Of a DNA stretch of 64,000 nt, positions 1 through 11,806 are shown in pieces (the first letter of the stretch is position 1; each line of letters begins with the position of its first letter). The translations under genes were made by a program, and so were the position numbers. The notes under the pieces are model-generated. The model searched no databases. It was not told the origin of the DNA and was given only the letters and a program-made list of their open reading frames with translations. Source of the DNA: Desmodus rotundus (taxonomy: Eukaryota > Chordata > Mammalia > Chiroptera > Phyllostomidae); the NCBI RefSeq assembly GCF_022682495.2, contig NW_026527588.1, forward strand, positions 1 to 64,000. The letters are read 5' to 3'.

Positions 1-3000
1 CAGAACCCGCACCACAATATTCTAGATCCTGACACACCGCATTCTAGAATGCAGTAACCAAGGCAACCATATCCTTGGAAACCGTATCCTAGGAATCCGC
101 TTATCTCAGGAGGTCATTGTGCTCAGAACCCGCACCACAAGATTCTAGATCCTGACACACCGCATTCTACAATGCAGTATCCAAGGCAACCGTATCCTTG
201 GAAACCTTATCCTAGGAAACCGCTTATCTCAGGAGGCCATTGTGCTCAGAACCCGCACCACAAGATTCTAGATCCTGACACACCGCATTCTAGAATGCAG
301 TATCCAAGGCAACAGTATCCTTGGAAACCGTATCCTAGGGAACCGCTTATCTCTGGAGGCCATTGTGCTCAGAACGCGAACCACAAGATTCTAGATCCTG
401 ACACACCGCATTCTAGAATGCAGTATCCAAGGCAACCGTATCCTTGGAAACCGTTATCCTAGGAAACCGCTTATCTCAGGAGGCCATTGTGCTCAGAACC
501 CGCACCACAAGATTCTAGATCCTGACACACCGCATTCTAGAATGCAGTAACCAAGGCAACCGTATCCTTGGAAACCGTATCCTAGGAAACCGCTTATCTC
601 AGGAGGCCATTGTGCTCAGAACCCGCACCACAAGATTCTAGACCCTGACACACCGCATTCTAGAATGCAGTATCCAAGGCAACCGTATCCTTGGAAACCG
701 TATCCTAGGAAACGGCTTACTCTGGAGGCCATTGTGCTCAGAACCCGCACCACAAGATTCTAGATCCTGACACACCGCATTCTAGAATGCAGTAACCAAG
801 GCAACCGTATCCTTGGAAACCGTATCCTAGGAAACCGCTTATCTCAGGAGGCCATTGTGCTCAGAACCCGCACCACAAGATTCTAGACCCTGACACACCG
901 CATTCTAGAATGCAGTATCCAAGGCAACCGTATCCTTGGAAACCGTTATCCTAGGAAACCGCTTATCTCAGGAGGCCATTGTGCTCAGAACCCGCACCAC
1001 AAGATTCTAGATCCTGACACACCGCATTCTAGAATGCAGTATCCAAGGCAACCGTATCATTGGAAACCGTATCCTAGGAAACGGCTTACTCTGGAGGCCA
1101 TTGTGCTCAGAACCCGCACCACAAGATTCCAGATCCTGACACACCGTATTCTAGAATGCAGTATTCAAGGCAACCGTATCCTTGGAAACCTTATCCTAGG
1201 AAACCGCTTATCTCAGGAGGCCGTTGTGCTCAGAACCCGCACCACAAGATTCTAGATCCTGACACACCGCATTCTAGAATGCAGTATCCAAGGCAACCGT
1301 ATCCTTGGAAACCGTATCCTAGGAAACCGCTTATCTCAGGAGGCCATTGTGCTCAGAACCCGCACCACAAGATTCTAGACCCTGACACACCGCATTCTAG
1401 AATGCAGTATCCAACGCAACCGTATCCTTGGAAACGGTATCCTAGGAAACCGCTTATCTCAGGAGGCCGTTGTGCTCAGAACCCGCAACACAAGATTCTA
1501 GATCCTGACAAACCGCATTCTAGAATGCAGTAACCAAGGCAACCGTATCCTTGGAAACCGTATCATAGGAAACGGATTACTCTGGAGGCCATTGTGCTCA
1601 GAACCCGCACCACAGGATTCCAGATCCTGACACACCGTATTCTAGAATGCAGTATCCAAGGCAACCGTATCCTTGGAAACCTTATCCTAGGAAACCGCTT
1701 ATCTCAGGAGGCCATTGTGCTCAGAACCCGCACCACAAGATTCTAGATCCTGACACACCGCATTCTAGAATGCAGTAACCAAGGCAAACATATCCTTGGA
1801 AACCGTATCCTAGGAAACCGCTTATCTCAGGAGGCCATTGTGCTCAGAACCCGCACCACAATATTCTAGATCCTGACACACCGCATTCTAGAATGCAGTA
1901 ACCAAGGCAACCGTATCCTTGGAAACCGTATCCTAGGAATCCGCTTATCTCAGGAGGCCATTGTGCTCAGAACCCGCACCACAAGATTCTAGATCCTGAC
2001 ACACCGCATTCTACAATGCAGTATCCAAGGCAACCGTATCCTTGGAAACCTTATCCTAGGAAACCGCTTATCTCAGGACGCCATTGTGCTCAGAACCCGC
2101 ACCACAAGATTCTAGATCCTGACACACCGCATTCTAGAATGCAGTATCCAAGGCAACAGTATCCTTGGAAACCGTATCCTAGGAAACCGCTTATCTCTGG
2201 AGGCCATTGTGCTCAGAACGCGAACCACAAGATTCTAGATCCTGACACACCGCATTCTAGAATGCAGTATCCAAGGCAACCGTATCCTTGGAAACCGTAT
2301 CCTAGGAAACCGCTTATCTCAGGAGGCCATTGTGCTCAGAACGCGAACCACAATATTCTAGATCCTGACACACCGCATTCTAGAATGCAGTATCCAAGGC
2401 AACCGTATCCTTGGAAACCGTATCCTAGGAAACCGCTTATCTCAGGAGGCCATTGTGCTCAGAACCCGCACCACAAGATTCTAGATCCTGACACACCGCA
2501 TTCTAGAATGCAGTAACCAAGGCAACCGTATCCTTGGAAACCGTATCCTAGGAAACCGCTTATCTCAGGAGGCCATTGTGCTCAGAACCCGCACCAAAAG
2601 ATTCTAGATCCTGACACACCGCATTCTAGAATGCAGTAACCAAGGCAACCGTATCCTTGGAAACCGTATTCTAGGAAACCGCTTATCTCAGGAGGCCATT
2701 GTGCTCAGAACCCGCACCACAAGATTCTAGATCCTGACACACCGCATTCTAGAATGCAGTAACCAAGGCAACCGTATCCTTGGAAACCTTATCCTAGGAA
2801 ACCGCTTACTCAGGAGGCGGTTGTGCTCAGAACACGCACCACAAGATTCTAGATCCTGACAAACCGCATTCTAGAATGCAGTAACCAAGGCAACCGTATC
2901 CTTGGAAACCGTATCCTAGGAAACGGATTACTCTGGAGGCCATTGTGCTCAGAACCCGCACCACAGGATTCCAGATCCTGACACACCGTATTCTAGAATG

Positions 3001-4660
3001 CAGTATCCAAGGCAACCGTATCCTTGGAAACCTTATCCTAGGAAACTGCTTATCTCAGGAGGCCATTGTGCTCAGAACCCGCACCACAAGATTCTAGATC
3101 CTGACACACCGCATTCTAGAATGCAGTAACCAAGGCAACCATATTCTTGGAAACCGTATCCTAGGAAACCGCTAATCTCAGGAGGCCATTGTGTTCAGAA
3201 CCCGCACCACAATATTCTAGATCCTGACACACCGCATTCTAGAATGCAGTAACCAAGGCAACCATATCCTTGGAAACCGTATCCTAGGAATCCGCTTATC
3301 TCAGGAGGCCATTGTGCTCAGAACCCGCACCACAAGATTCTAGATCCTGACACACCGCATTCTAGAATGCAGTATCCAAGGCAACCTTATCCTTGGAAAC
3401 CTTATCCTAGGAAACCGCTTATCTCAGGAGGCCATTGTGCTCAGAACCCGCACCACAAGATTCTAGATCCTGACACACCGCATTCTAGAATGCAGTATCC
3501 AAGGCAACAGTATCCTTGGAAACCGTATCCTAGGAAACCGCTATCTCTGGAGGCCATTGTGCTCAGAACGCGAACCACAAGATTCTAGATCCTGACACAC
3601 CGCATTCTAGAATGCAGTATCCAAGGCAACCGTATCCTTGGAAACCGTATCCTAGGAAACCGCTTATCTCAGGAGGCCATTGTGCTCAGAACCCGCACCA
3701 CAAGATTCTAGATCCTGACACACCGCATTCTAGAATGCAGTAACCAAGGCAACCGTATCCTTGGAAACCGTATCCTAGGAAACCGCTTATCTCAGGAGGC
3801 CATTGTGCTCAGAACCCGCACCACAAGATCTAGACCCTGACACACCGCATTCTAGAAGGCAGTATCCAAGGCAACCGTATCCTTGGAAACCGTATCCTAG
3901 GAAACCGCTTATCTCAGGAGGCCATTGTGCTCAGAACCCGCACCACAAGATTCTAGATCCTGACACACCGCATTCTAGAATGCAGTATCCAAGGCAACCG
4001 TATCATTGGAAACCGTATCCTAGGAAACGGCTTACTCTGGAGGCCATTGTGCTCAGAACCCGCACCACAAGATTCCAGATCCTGACACACCGCATTCTAG
4101 AATGCAGTATCCAAGGCAACCGTATCATTGGAAACCGTATCCTAGGAAACCGCTTATCTCAGGAGGCCATTGTGCTCAGAACCCGCACCACAAGATTCTA
4201 GATCCTGACACACCGCATTCTAGAATGCAGTATCCAAGGCAACCGTATCCTTGGAAACCGTATCCTAGGAAACCGCTTATCTCAGGAGGCCATTGTGCTC
4301 TGAACGCGAACCACAATATTCTAGATCCTGACACACCGCATTCTAGAATGCAGTATCCAAGGCAACCGTATCCTTGGAAACCGTATCCTAGGAAACCGCT
4401 CTTCTCAGGAGGCCATTGTGCTCAGAACCCGCACCACAAGATTCTAGATCCTGACACACCGCATTCTAGAATGCAGTTACCAAGGCAACCGTATCCTTGG
4501 AAACCGTATCATAGGAAACCGCTTATCTCAGGAGGCCATTGTGCTCAGAACCCGCACCACAAGGTTCTAGACCCTGACACACCGCATTCTAGAATGCAGT
4601 ATCCAACGCAACCGTATCCTTGGAAACCGTATCCTAGGAAACCGCTTATCTCAGGAGGCC
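1..4660 (+). repeat. higher-order block A, copy 1 (47-monomer type)
   Basis: Satellite only. The order of monomer types matches 6,020-10,432. The offset is 6019 bp up to about 400, where this copy carries two extra monomers relative to the second, and 5772 bp (47 monomers) from about 1,034 to 4,660. Shared private variants include the GGACGCC monomer near 2,080 and 7,852, ACACGCACC near 2,832 and 8,604, GTGTTCAG near 3,192 and 8,964, and a 1-bp deletion CAAGATCTAGACC near 3,826 and 9,598. Two private 1-bp insertions (CCGTTATCC near 452 and 945) distinguish this copy. The first 1.2 kb also matches 14,492-15,744. Confidence 0.85.
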
Positions 4661-4845
4661 GTTGTGCTCAGAACCCGCACCACAAGATTCTAGATCCTGA
4701 CACACCACATTCTAGAATGCAGTAACCAAGGCAACCGTATCCTTGGATACCGTATCCTAGGAAACCGCTTATCTCAGGAGGCCATTGTGCTCAGAACCCG
4801 CACCACAAGATTCTAGACCCTGACACACCGCATTCTAGAATGCAG

Positions 4846-4901
4846 TATCCAAGGCAACCGTATCCTTGGAAACCGTATCCTAGGAAACCGCTTATCTCAG
4901 G
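4846..4901 (+). repeat. 15-bp subrepeats inside the monomer
   Basis: Four degenerate short repeats lie in the first half of the monomer: TATCCAAGG at 4,846-4,854, TATCCTTGG at 4,861-4,869, TATCCTAGG at 4,876-4,884 and TATCTCAGG at 4,893-4,901. Spacing is 15, 15 and 17 bp. The second and third are the closest, both preceded by AACCG. Seen directly in the consensus and repeated in nearly every monomer. This suggests that the 123-bp unit arose by expansion of a roughly 15-bp ancestor fused to an unrelated 3' half, which shows no such pattern. Confidence 0.85.
4848..4870. repeat. 7-bp inverted repeat with 9-nt loop
   Basis: TCCAAGG at 4,848-4,854 is the reverse complement of CCTTGGA at 4,864-4,870, leaving a 9-nt spacer. 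The arms are the first two subrepeat boxes, so the symmetry may simply follow from the ancestral repeat (AAGG versus TTGG). Monomers with CCAACG instead of CCAAGG (for example 1,411 and 5,341) lose one pair. An RNA hairpin would be possible if the array is transcribed. Confidence 0.75.
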
Positions 4902-4952
4902 AGGCCATTGTGCTCAGAACCCGCACCACAAGATTCTAGATCCTGACACACC

Positions 4953-4966
4953 GCATTCTAGAATGC
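4953..4966. repeat. 14-bp perfect palindrome across the monomer junction
   Basis: GCATTCTAGAATGC equals its own reverse complement and sits across the boundary of adjacent monomers; symmetry ends at the next base on each side. The same palindrome recurs in most monomers. Variants that break it include the ATTCTACAATG copies (for example upstream of 172 and 2,016), ATTATAGAATG (for example 15,760) and CATCTAGAATG (for example 20,918). It could extrude as a small cruciform or bind a dimeric protein; neither can be shown from sequence. Confidence 0.9.
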
Positions 4967-6019
4967 AGTATCCAAGGCAACCGTATCCTTGGAAACCGTA
5001 TCCTAGGAAACCGCTTATCTCAGGAGGCCATTGTGCTCTGAACGCGAACCACAATATTCTAGATCCTGACACACCGCATTCTAGAATGCAGTATCCAAGG
5101 CAACCGTATCCTTGGAAACCGTATCCTAGGAAACCGCTTATCTCAGGAGGCCATTGTGCTCAGAACCCGCACCACAAGATTCTAGATCCTGACACACCGC
5201 ATTCTAGAATGCAGTTACCAAGGCAACCGTATCCTTGGAAACCGTATCATAGGAAACCGCTTATCTCAGGAGGCCATTGTGCTCAGAACCCGCACCACAA
5301 GGTTCTAGACCCTGACACACCGCATTCTAGAATGCAGTATCCAACGCAACCGTATCCTTGGAAACCGTATCCTAGGAAACGGCTTACTCTGGAGGCCATT
5401 GTGCTCAGAACCCGCACCACAAGGTTCTAGATCCTGACACACCGCATTCTAGAATGCAGTATCCAAGGCAACCGTATCCTTGGAAACCGTATCCTAGGAA
5501 ACCGCTTATCTCAGGAGGCCATTGTGCTCAGAACCCGCACCACCAGATTCTAGACCCTGACACACCGCATTCTAGAATGCAGTATCCAACGCAACCGTAT
5601 CCTTGGAAACGGTATCCTAGGAAACCGCTTATCTCAGGAGGCCGTTGTGCTCAGAATCCGCAACACAAGATTCTAGATCCTGACAAACCGCATTCTAGAA
5701 TGCAGTAACCAAGGCAACCGTATCCTTGGAAACCGTATCATAGGAAACGGATTACTCTGGAAGCCATTGTGCTCAGAACCCGCACCACAAGATTCCAGAT
5801 CCTGACACACCGTATTCTAGAATGCAGTATCCAAGGCAACCGTATCCTTGGAAACCTTATCCTAAGAAACCGCTTATCTCAGGAGGCCATTGTGCTCAGA
5901 ACCCGCACCACAAGTGTCTAGATCCTGACACACCGCATTCTAGAATGCAGTAACCAAGGCAACCGTATCCTTGGAAACCGTATCCTAGGAAACCGCTTAT
6001 CTCAGGAGGCCATTGTGCT

Positions 6020-9000
6020 CAGAACCCGCACCACAATATTCTAGATCCTGACACACCGCATTCTAGAATGCAGTAACCAAGGCAACCATATCCTTGGAAA
6101 CCGTATCCTAGGAATCCGCTTATCTCAGGAGGTCATTGTGCTCAGAACCCGCACCACAAGATTCTAGATCCTGACACACCGCATTCTACAATGCAGTATC
6201 CAAGGCAACCGTATCCTTGGAAACCTTATCCTAGGAAACCGCTTATCTCAGGAGGCCATTGTGCTCAGAACCCGCACCACAAGATTCTAGATCCTGACAC
6301 ACCGCATTCTAGAATGCAGTATCCAAGGCAACAGTATCCTTGGAAACCGTATCCTAGGGAACCGCTTATCTCTGGAGGCCATTGTGCTCAGAACGCGAAC
6401 CACAAGATTCTAGATCCTGACACACCGCATTCTAGAATGCAGTATCCAAGGCAACCGTATCCTTGGAAACCGTATCCTAGGAAACCGCTTATCTCAGGAG
6501 GCCATTGTGCTCAGAACCCGCACCACAAGATTCTAGATCCTGACACACCGCATTCTAGAATGCAGTAACCAAGGCAACCGTATCCTTGGAAACCGTATCC
6601 TAGGAAACCGCTTATCTCAGGAGGCCATTGTGCTCAGAACCCGCACCACAAGATTCTAGACCCTGACACACCGCATTCTAGAATGCAGTATCCAAGGCAA
6701 CCGTATCCTTGGAAACCGTATCCTAGGAAACCGCTTATCTCAGGAGGCCATTGTGCTCAGAACCCGCACCACAAGATTCTAGATCCTGACACACCGCATT
6801 CTAGAATGCAGTATCCAAGGCAACCGTATCATTGGAAACCGTATCCTAGGAAACGGCTTACTCTGGAGGCCATTGTGCTCAGAACCCGCACCACAAGATT
6901 CCAGATCCTGACACACCGTATTCTAGAATGCAGTATTCAAGGCAACCGTATCCTTGGAAACCTTATCCTAGGAAACCGCTTATCTCAGGAGGCCGTTGTG
7001 CTCAGAACCCGCACCACAAGATTCTAGATCCTGACACACCGCATTCTAGAATGCAGTATCCAAGGCAACCGTATCCTTGGAAACCGTATCCTAGGAAACC
7101 GCTTATCTCAGGAGGCCATTGTGCTCAGAACCCGCACCACAAGATTCTAGACCCTGACACACCGCATTCTAGAATGCAGTATCCAACGCAACCGTATCCT
7201 TGGAAACGGTATCCTAGGAAACCGCTTATCTCAGGAGGCCGTTGTGCTCAGAACCCGCAACACAAGATTCTAGATCCTGACAAACCGCATTCTAGAATGC
7301 AGTAACCAAGGCAACCGTATCCTTGGAAACCGTATCATAGGAAACGGATTACTCTGGAGGCCATTGTGCTCAGAACCCGCACCACAGGATTCCAGATCCT
7401 GACACACCGTATTCTAGAATGCAGTATCCAAGGCAACCGTATCCTTGGAAACCTTATCCTAGGAAACCGCTTATCTCAGGAGGCCATTGTGCTCAGAACC
7501 CGCACCACAAGATTCTAGATCCTGACACACCGCATTCTAGAATGCAGTAACCAAGGCAAACATATCCTTGGAAACCGTATCCTAGGAAACCGCTTATCTC
7601 AGGAGGCCATTGTGCTCAGAACCCGCACCACAATATTCTAGATCCTGACACACCGCATTCTAGAATGCAGTAACCAAGGCAACCGTATCCTTGGAAACCG
7701 TATCCTAGGAATCCGCTTATCTCAGGAGGCCATTGTGCTCAGAACCCGCACCACAAGATTCTAGATCCTGACACACCGCATTCTACAATGCAGTATCCAA
7801 GGCAACCGTATCCTTGGAAACCTTATCCTAGGAAACCGCTTATCTCAGGACGCCATTGTGCTCAGAACCCGCACCACAAGATTCTAGATCCTGACACACC
7901 GCATTCTAGAATGCAGTATCCAAGGCAACAGTATCCTTGGAAACCGTATCCTAGGAAACCGCTTATCTCTGGAGGCCATTGTGCTCAGAACGCGAACCAC
8001 AAGATTCTAGATCCTGACACACCGCATTCTAGAATGCAGTATCCAAGGCAACCGTATCCTTGGAAACCGTATCCTAGGAAACCGCTTATCTCAGGAGGCC
8101 ATTGTGCTCAGAACGCGAACCACAATATTCTAGATCCTGACACACCGCATTCTAGAATGCAGTATCCAAGGCAACCGTATCCTTGGAAACCGTATCCTAG
8201 GAAACCGCTTATCTCAGGAGGCCATTGTGCTCAGAACCCGCACCACAAGATTCTAGATCCTGACACACCGCATTCTAGAATGCAGTAACCAAGGCAACCG
8301 TATCCTTGGAAACCGTATCCTAGGAAACCGCTTATCTCAGGAGGCCATTGTGCTCAGAACCCGCACCAAAAGATTCTAGATCCTGACACACCGCATTCTA
8401 GAATGCAGTAACCAAGGCAACCGTATCCTTGGAAACCGTATTCTAGGAAACCGCTTATCTCAGGAGGCCATTGTGCTCAGAACCCGCACCACAAGATTCT
8501 AGATCCTGACACACCGCATTCTAGAATGCAGTAACCAAGGCAACCGTATCCTTGGAAACCTTATCCTAGGAAACCGCTTACTCAGGAGGCGGTTGTGCTC
8601 AGAACACGCACCACAAGATTCTAGATCCTGACAAACCGCATTCTAGAATGCAGTAACCAAGGCAACCGTATCCTTGGAAACCGTATCCTAGGAAACGGAT
8701 TACTCTGGAGGCCATTGTGCTCAGAACCCGCACCACAGGATTCCAGATCCTGACACACCGTATTCTAGAATGCAGTATCCAAGGCAACCGTATCCTTGGA
8801 AACCTTATCCTAGGAAACTGCTTATCTCAGGAGGCCATTGTGCTCAGAACCCGCACCACAAGATTCTAGATCCTGACACACCGCATTCTAGAATGCAGTA
8901 ACCAAGGCAACCATATTCTTGGAAACCGTATCCTAGGAAACCGCTAATCTCAGGAGGCCATTGTGTTCAGAACCCGCACCACAATATTCTAGATCCTGAC

Positions 9001-10432
9001 ACACCGCATTCTAGAATGCAGTAACCAAGGCAACCATATCCTTGGAAACCGTATCCTAGGAATCCGCTTATCTCAGGAGGCCATTGTGCTCAGAACCCGC
9101 ACCACAAGATTCTAGATCCTGACACACCGCATTCTAGAATGCAGTATCCAAGGCAACCTTATCCTTGGAAACCTTATCCTAGGAAACCGCTTATCTCAGG
9201 AGGCCATTGTGCTCAGAACCCGCACCACAAGATTCTAGATCCTGACACACCGCATTCTAGAATGCAGTATCCAAGGCAACAGTATCCTTGGAAACCGTAT
9301 CCTAGGAAACCGCTATCTCTGGAGGCCATTGTGCTCAGAACGCGAACCACAAGATTCTAGATCCTGACACACCGCATTCTAGAATGCAGTATCCAAGGCA
9401 ACCGTATCCTTGGAAACCGTATCCTAGGAAACCGCTTATCTCAGGAGGCCATTGTGCTCAGAACCCGCACCACAAGATTCTAGATCCTGACACACCGCAT
9501 TCTAGAATGCAGTAACCAAGGCAACCGTATCCTTGGAAACCGTATCCTAGGAAACCGCTTATCTCAGGAGGCCATTGTGCTCAGAACCCGCACCACAAGA
9601 TCTAGACCCTGACACACCGCATTCTAGAAGGCAGTATCCAAGGCAACCGTATCCTTGGAAACCGTATCCTAGGAAACCGCTTATCTCAGGAGGCCATTGT
9701 GCTCAGAACCCGCACCACAAGATTCTAGATCCTGACACACCGCATTCTAGAATGCAGTATCCAAGGCAACCGTATCATTGGAAACCGTATCCTAGGAAAC
9801 GGCTTACTCTGGAGGCCATTGTGCTCAGAACCCGCACCACAAGATTCCAGATCCTGACACACCGCATTCTAGAATGCAGTATCCAAGGCAACCGTATCAT
9901 TGGAAACCGTATCCTAGGAAACCGCTTATCTCAGGAGGCCATTGTGCTCAGAACCCGCACCACAAGATTCTAGATCCTGACACACCGCATTCTAGAATGC
10001 AGTATCCAAGGCAACCGTATCCTTGGAAACCGTATCCTAGGAAACCGCTTATCTCAGGAGGCCATTGTGCTCTGAACGCGAACCACAATATTCTAGATCC
10101 TGACACACCGCATTCTAGAATGCAGTATCCAAGGCAACCGTATCCTTGGAAACCGTATCCTAGGAAACCGCTCTTCTCAGGAGGCCATTGTGCTCAGAAC
10201 CCGCACCACAAGATTCTAGATCCTGACACACCGCATTCTAGAATGCAGTTACCAAGGCAACCGTATCCTTGGAAACCGTATCATAGGAAACCGCTTATCT
10301 CAGGAGGCCATTGTGCTCAGAACCCGCACCACAAGGTTCTAGACCCTGACACACCGCATTCTAGAATGCAGTATCCAACGCAACCGTATCCTTGGAAACC
10401 GTATCCTAGGAAACCGCTTATCTCAGGAGGCC
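6020..10432 (+). repeat. higher-order block A, copy 2
   Basis: Satellite only. Second copy of block A. Relative to copy 1 it lacks two monomers early on (near 6,560-6,800) and then runs at a constant offset of 5772 bp to about 10,432. There copy 1 continues with a GGCCGTTGTG monomer while this one continues with GGCCATTGTG and an AAGGTTCTAGATCC monomer. The rare deletions and substitutions listed for copy 1 are shared, so the pair is a duplication rather than independent drift. Confidence 0.85.
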
Positions 10433-11806
10433 ATTGTGCTCAGAACCCGCACCACAAGGTTCTAGATCCTGACACACCGCATTCTAGAATGCAGTATCCA
10501 AGGCAACCGTATCCTTGGAAACCGTATCCTAGGAAACCGCTTATCTCAGGAGGCCATTGTGCTCAGAACCCGCACCACAAGATTCTAGACCCTGACACAC
10601 CGCATTCTAGAATGCAGTATCCAAGGCAACCGTATCCTTGGAAACGGTATCCTAGGAAACCGCTTATCTCAGGAGGCCGTTGTGCTCAGAACCCGCACCA
10701 CAAGATTCTAGATCCTGACACACCGCATTCTAGAATGCAGTATCCAAGGCAACCGTATCCTTGGAAACCGTATCCTAGGAAACCGCTTATCTCAGGAGGC
10801 CATTGTGCTCAGAACCCCCACCACAAGATTCTAGATCCTGACACACCGCATTCTAGAATGCAGTATCCAAGGCAACCGTATCCTTGGAAACCGTATCCTA
10901 GGAAACCGCTATTCTCAGGAGGCCGTTGTGCTCAGAACCCGCACCACAAGATTCTAGATCCTGAACACCGCATTCTAGAATGCAGTATCCAAGGCAAACG
11001 TATCCTTGGAAACCGTATCCTAGGAAACCGCTTATCTCAGGAGGCCATTGTGCTCAGAACCCGCACCACAAGGTTCTAGACCCTGACACACCGCATTCTA
11101 GAATGCAGTATCCAACGCAACCGTATCCTTGGAAACCGTATCCTAGGAAACGGCTTACTCTGGAGGCCATTGTGCTCAGAACCCGCACCACAAGGTTCTA
11201 GATCCTGACACACCGCATTCTAGAATGCAGTATCCAAGGCAACCGTATCCTTGGAAACCGTATCCTAGGAAACCGCTTATCTCAGGAGGCCATTGTGCTC
11301 AGAACCCGCACCACAAGATTCTAGACCCTGACACACCGCATTCTAGAATGCAGTATCCAAGGCAACCGTATCCTTGGAAACGGTATCCTAGGAAACCGCT
11401 TATCTCAGGAGGCCGTTGTGCTCAGAACCCGCACCACAAGATTCTAGATCCTGACACACCGCATTCTAGAATGCAGTATCCAAGGCAACCGTATCCTTGG
11501 AAACCGTATCCTAGGAAACCGCTTATCTCAGGAGGCCATTGTGCTCAGAACCCCCACCACAAGATTCTAGATCCTGACACACCGCATTCTAGAATGCAGT
11601 ATCCAAGGCAACCGTATCCTTGGAAACCGTATCCTAGGAAACCGCTATTCTCAGGAGGCCGTTGTGCTCAGAACCCGCACCACAAGATTCTAGATCCTGA
11701 ACACCGCATTCTAGAATGCAGTATCCAAGGCAAACGTATCCTTGGAAACCGTATCCTAGGAAACCGCTTATCTCAGGAGGCCATTGTGCTCAGAACCCCC
11801 ACCACA
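10432..11806 (+). repeat. local 736-bp (6-monomer) tandem duplication
   Basis: Two successive runs with the same monomer order lie 736 bp apart. AAGGTTCTAGATCC near 10,457 recurs near 11,193. The CCCCCACCAC monomer, the CCGCTATTCTC monomer and the 1-bp deletion CCTGAACACCGC (10,963 and 11,699) recur in the same order. A third similar step follows near 11,797 with CCCCCACCAC and a private TTATAGATCC. The first run contains the longest open frame of the window (ending at 11,079), which reflects a chance run of TAT-type monomers. Confidence 0.8.

Larger units (their letters stand above)
4840..4962 (+). repeat. representative consensus monomer
   Basis: This copy matches the commonest base at every position I compared and serves as the type monomer: 123 bp, 61 G+C. 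Counting from ATG as position 1, it holds four TATCNNNGG-like boxes at 7-15, 22-30, 37-45 and 54-62, an invariant-looking block GAGGCCATTGTGCTCAGAAC at 62-81, and two TCTAGA hexamers near 96 and 118. One plus-strand frame is open across its 41 codons and rich in Pro, Tyr, Trp and Lys. The frame starting at the GTG inside GCCATTGTGCTC stops after nine codons at TAG. The choice of ATG as monomer start is a convention only. Confidence 0.95.
4660..6020 (+). repeat. higher-order block B, first occurrence
   Basis: Satellite only. The type order matches 13,130-14,490 at offset 8472 bp (69 monomers) and recurs at offsets 29,471 and 44,080 further on. It opens with the CACCACATTC variant near 4,706, followed by GGATACCG near 4,746. 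It then holds the CTCTGAACGCG monomer near 5,037, GCAGTTACC near 5,213, the CACCACCAG monomer near 5,540, AATCCGCAACAC near 5,655, and the CTAAGAAACC and AAGTGTCTAG monomers near 5,870-5,915. This ordered set is the diagnostic core of the 3193-bp unit seen later. Confidence 0.8.

Noticed and set aside
2827..3015. Minus-strand open frames of about 62 codons (also near 8,599, 11,790, 20,755, 32,297, 38,560, 47,398 and 56,241)
   Set aside because: They are antisense readings of satellite monomers, appear only where 1-bp length variants line up open frames, and recur with the duplicated blocks.
4899..4914. AGGAGG followed by ATTGTG as a ribosome binding site and start codon
   Set aside because: The match recurs in most of about 520 monomers; the GTG frame closes after nine codons at TAG, and the context is a eukaryotic-type satellite.
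9874..11079. 401-codon plus-strand open frame and many shorter ones of 60-320 codons as protein genes
   Set aside because: All are the same satellite frame. They end at TAA in the ATGCAGTAACC class or, after a 1-bp deletion, at the TAG within TTCTAG. About four in ten monomers of a sampled unit carry the stop, replacements are common, and there is no promoter or unique flank.
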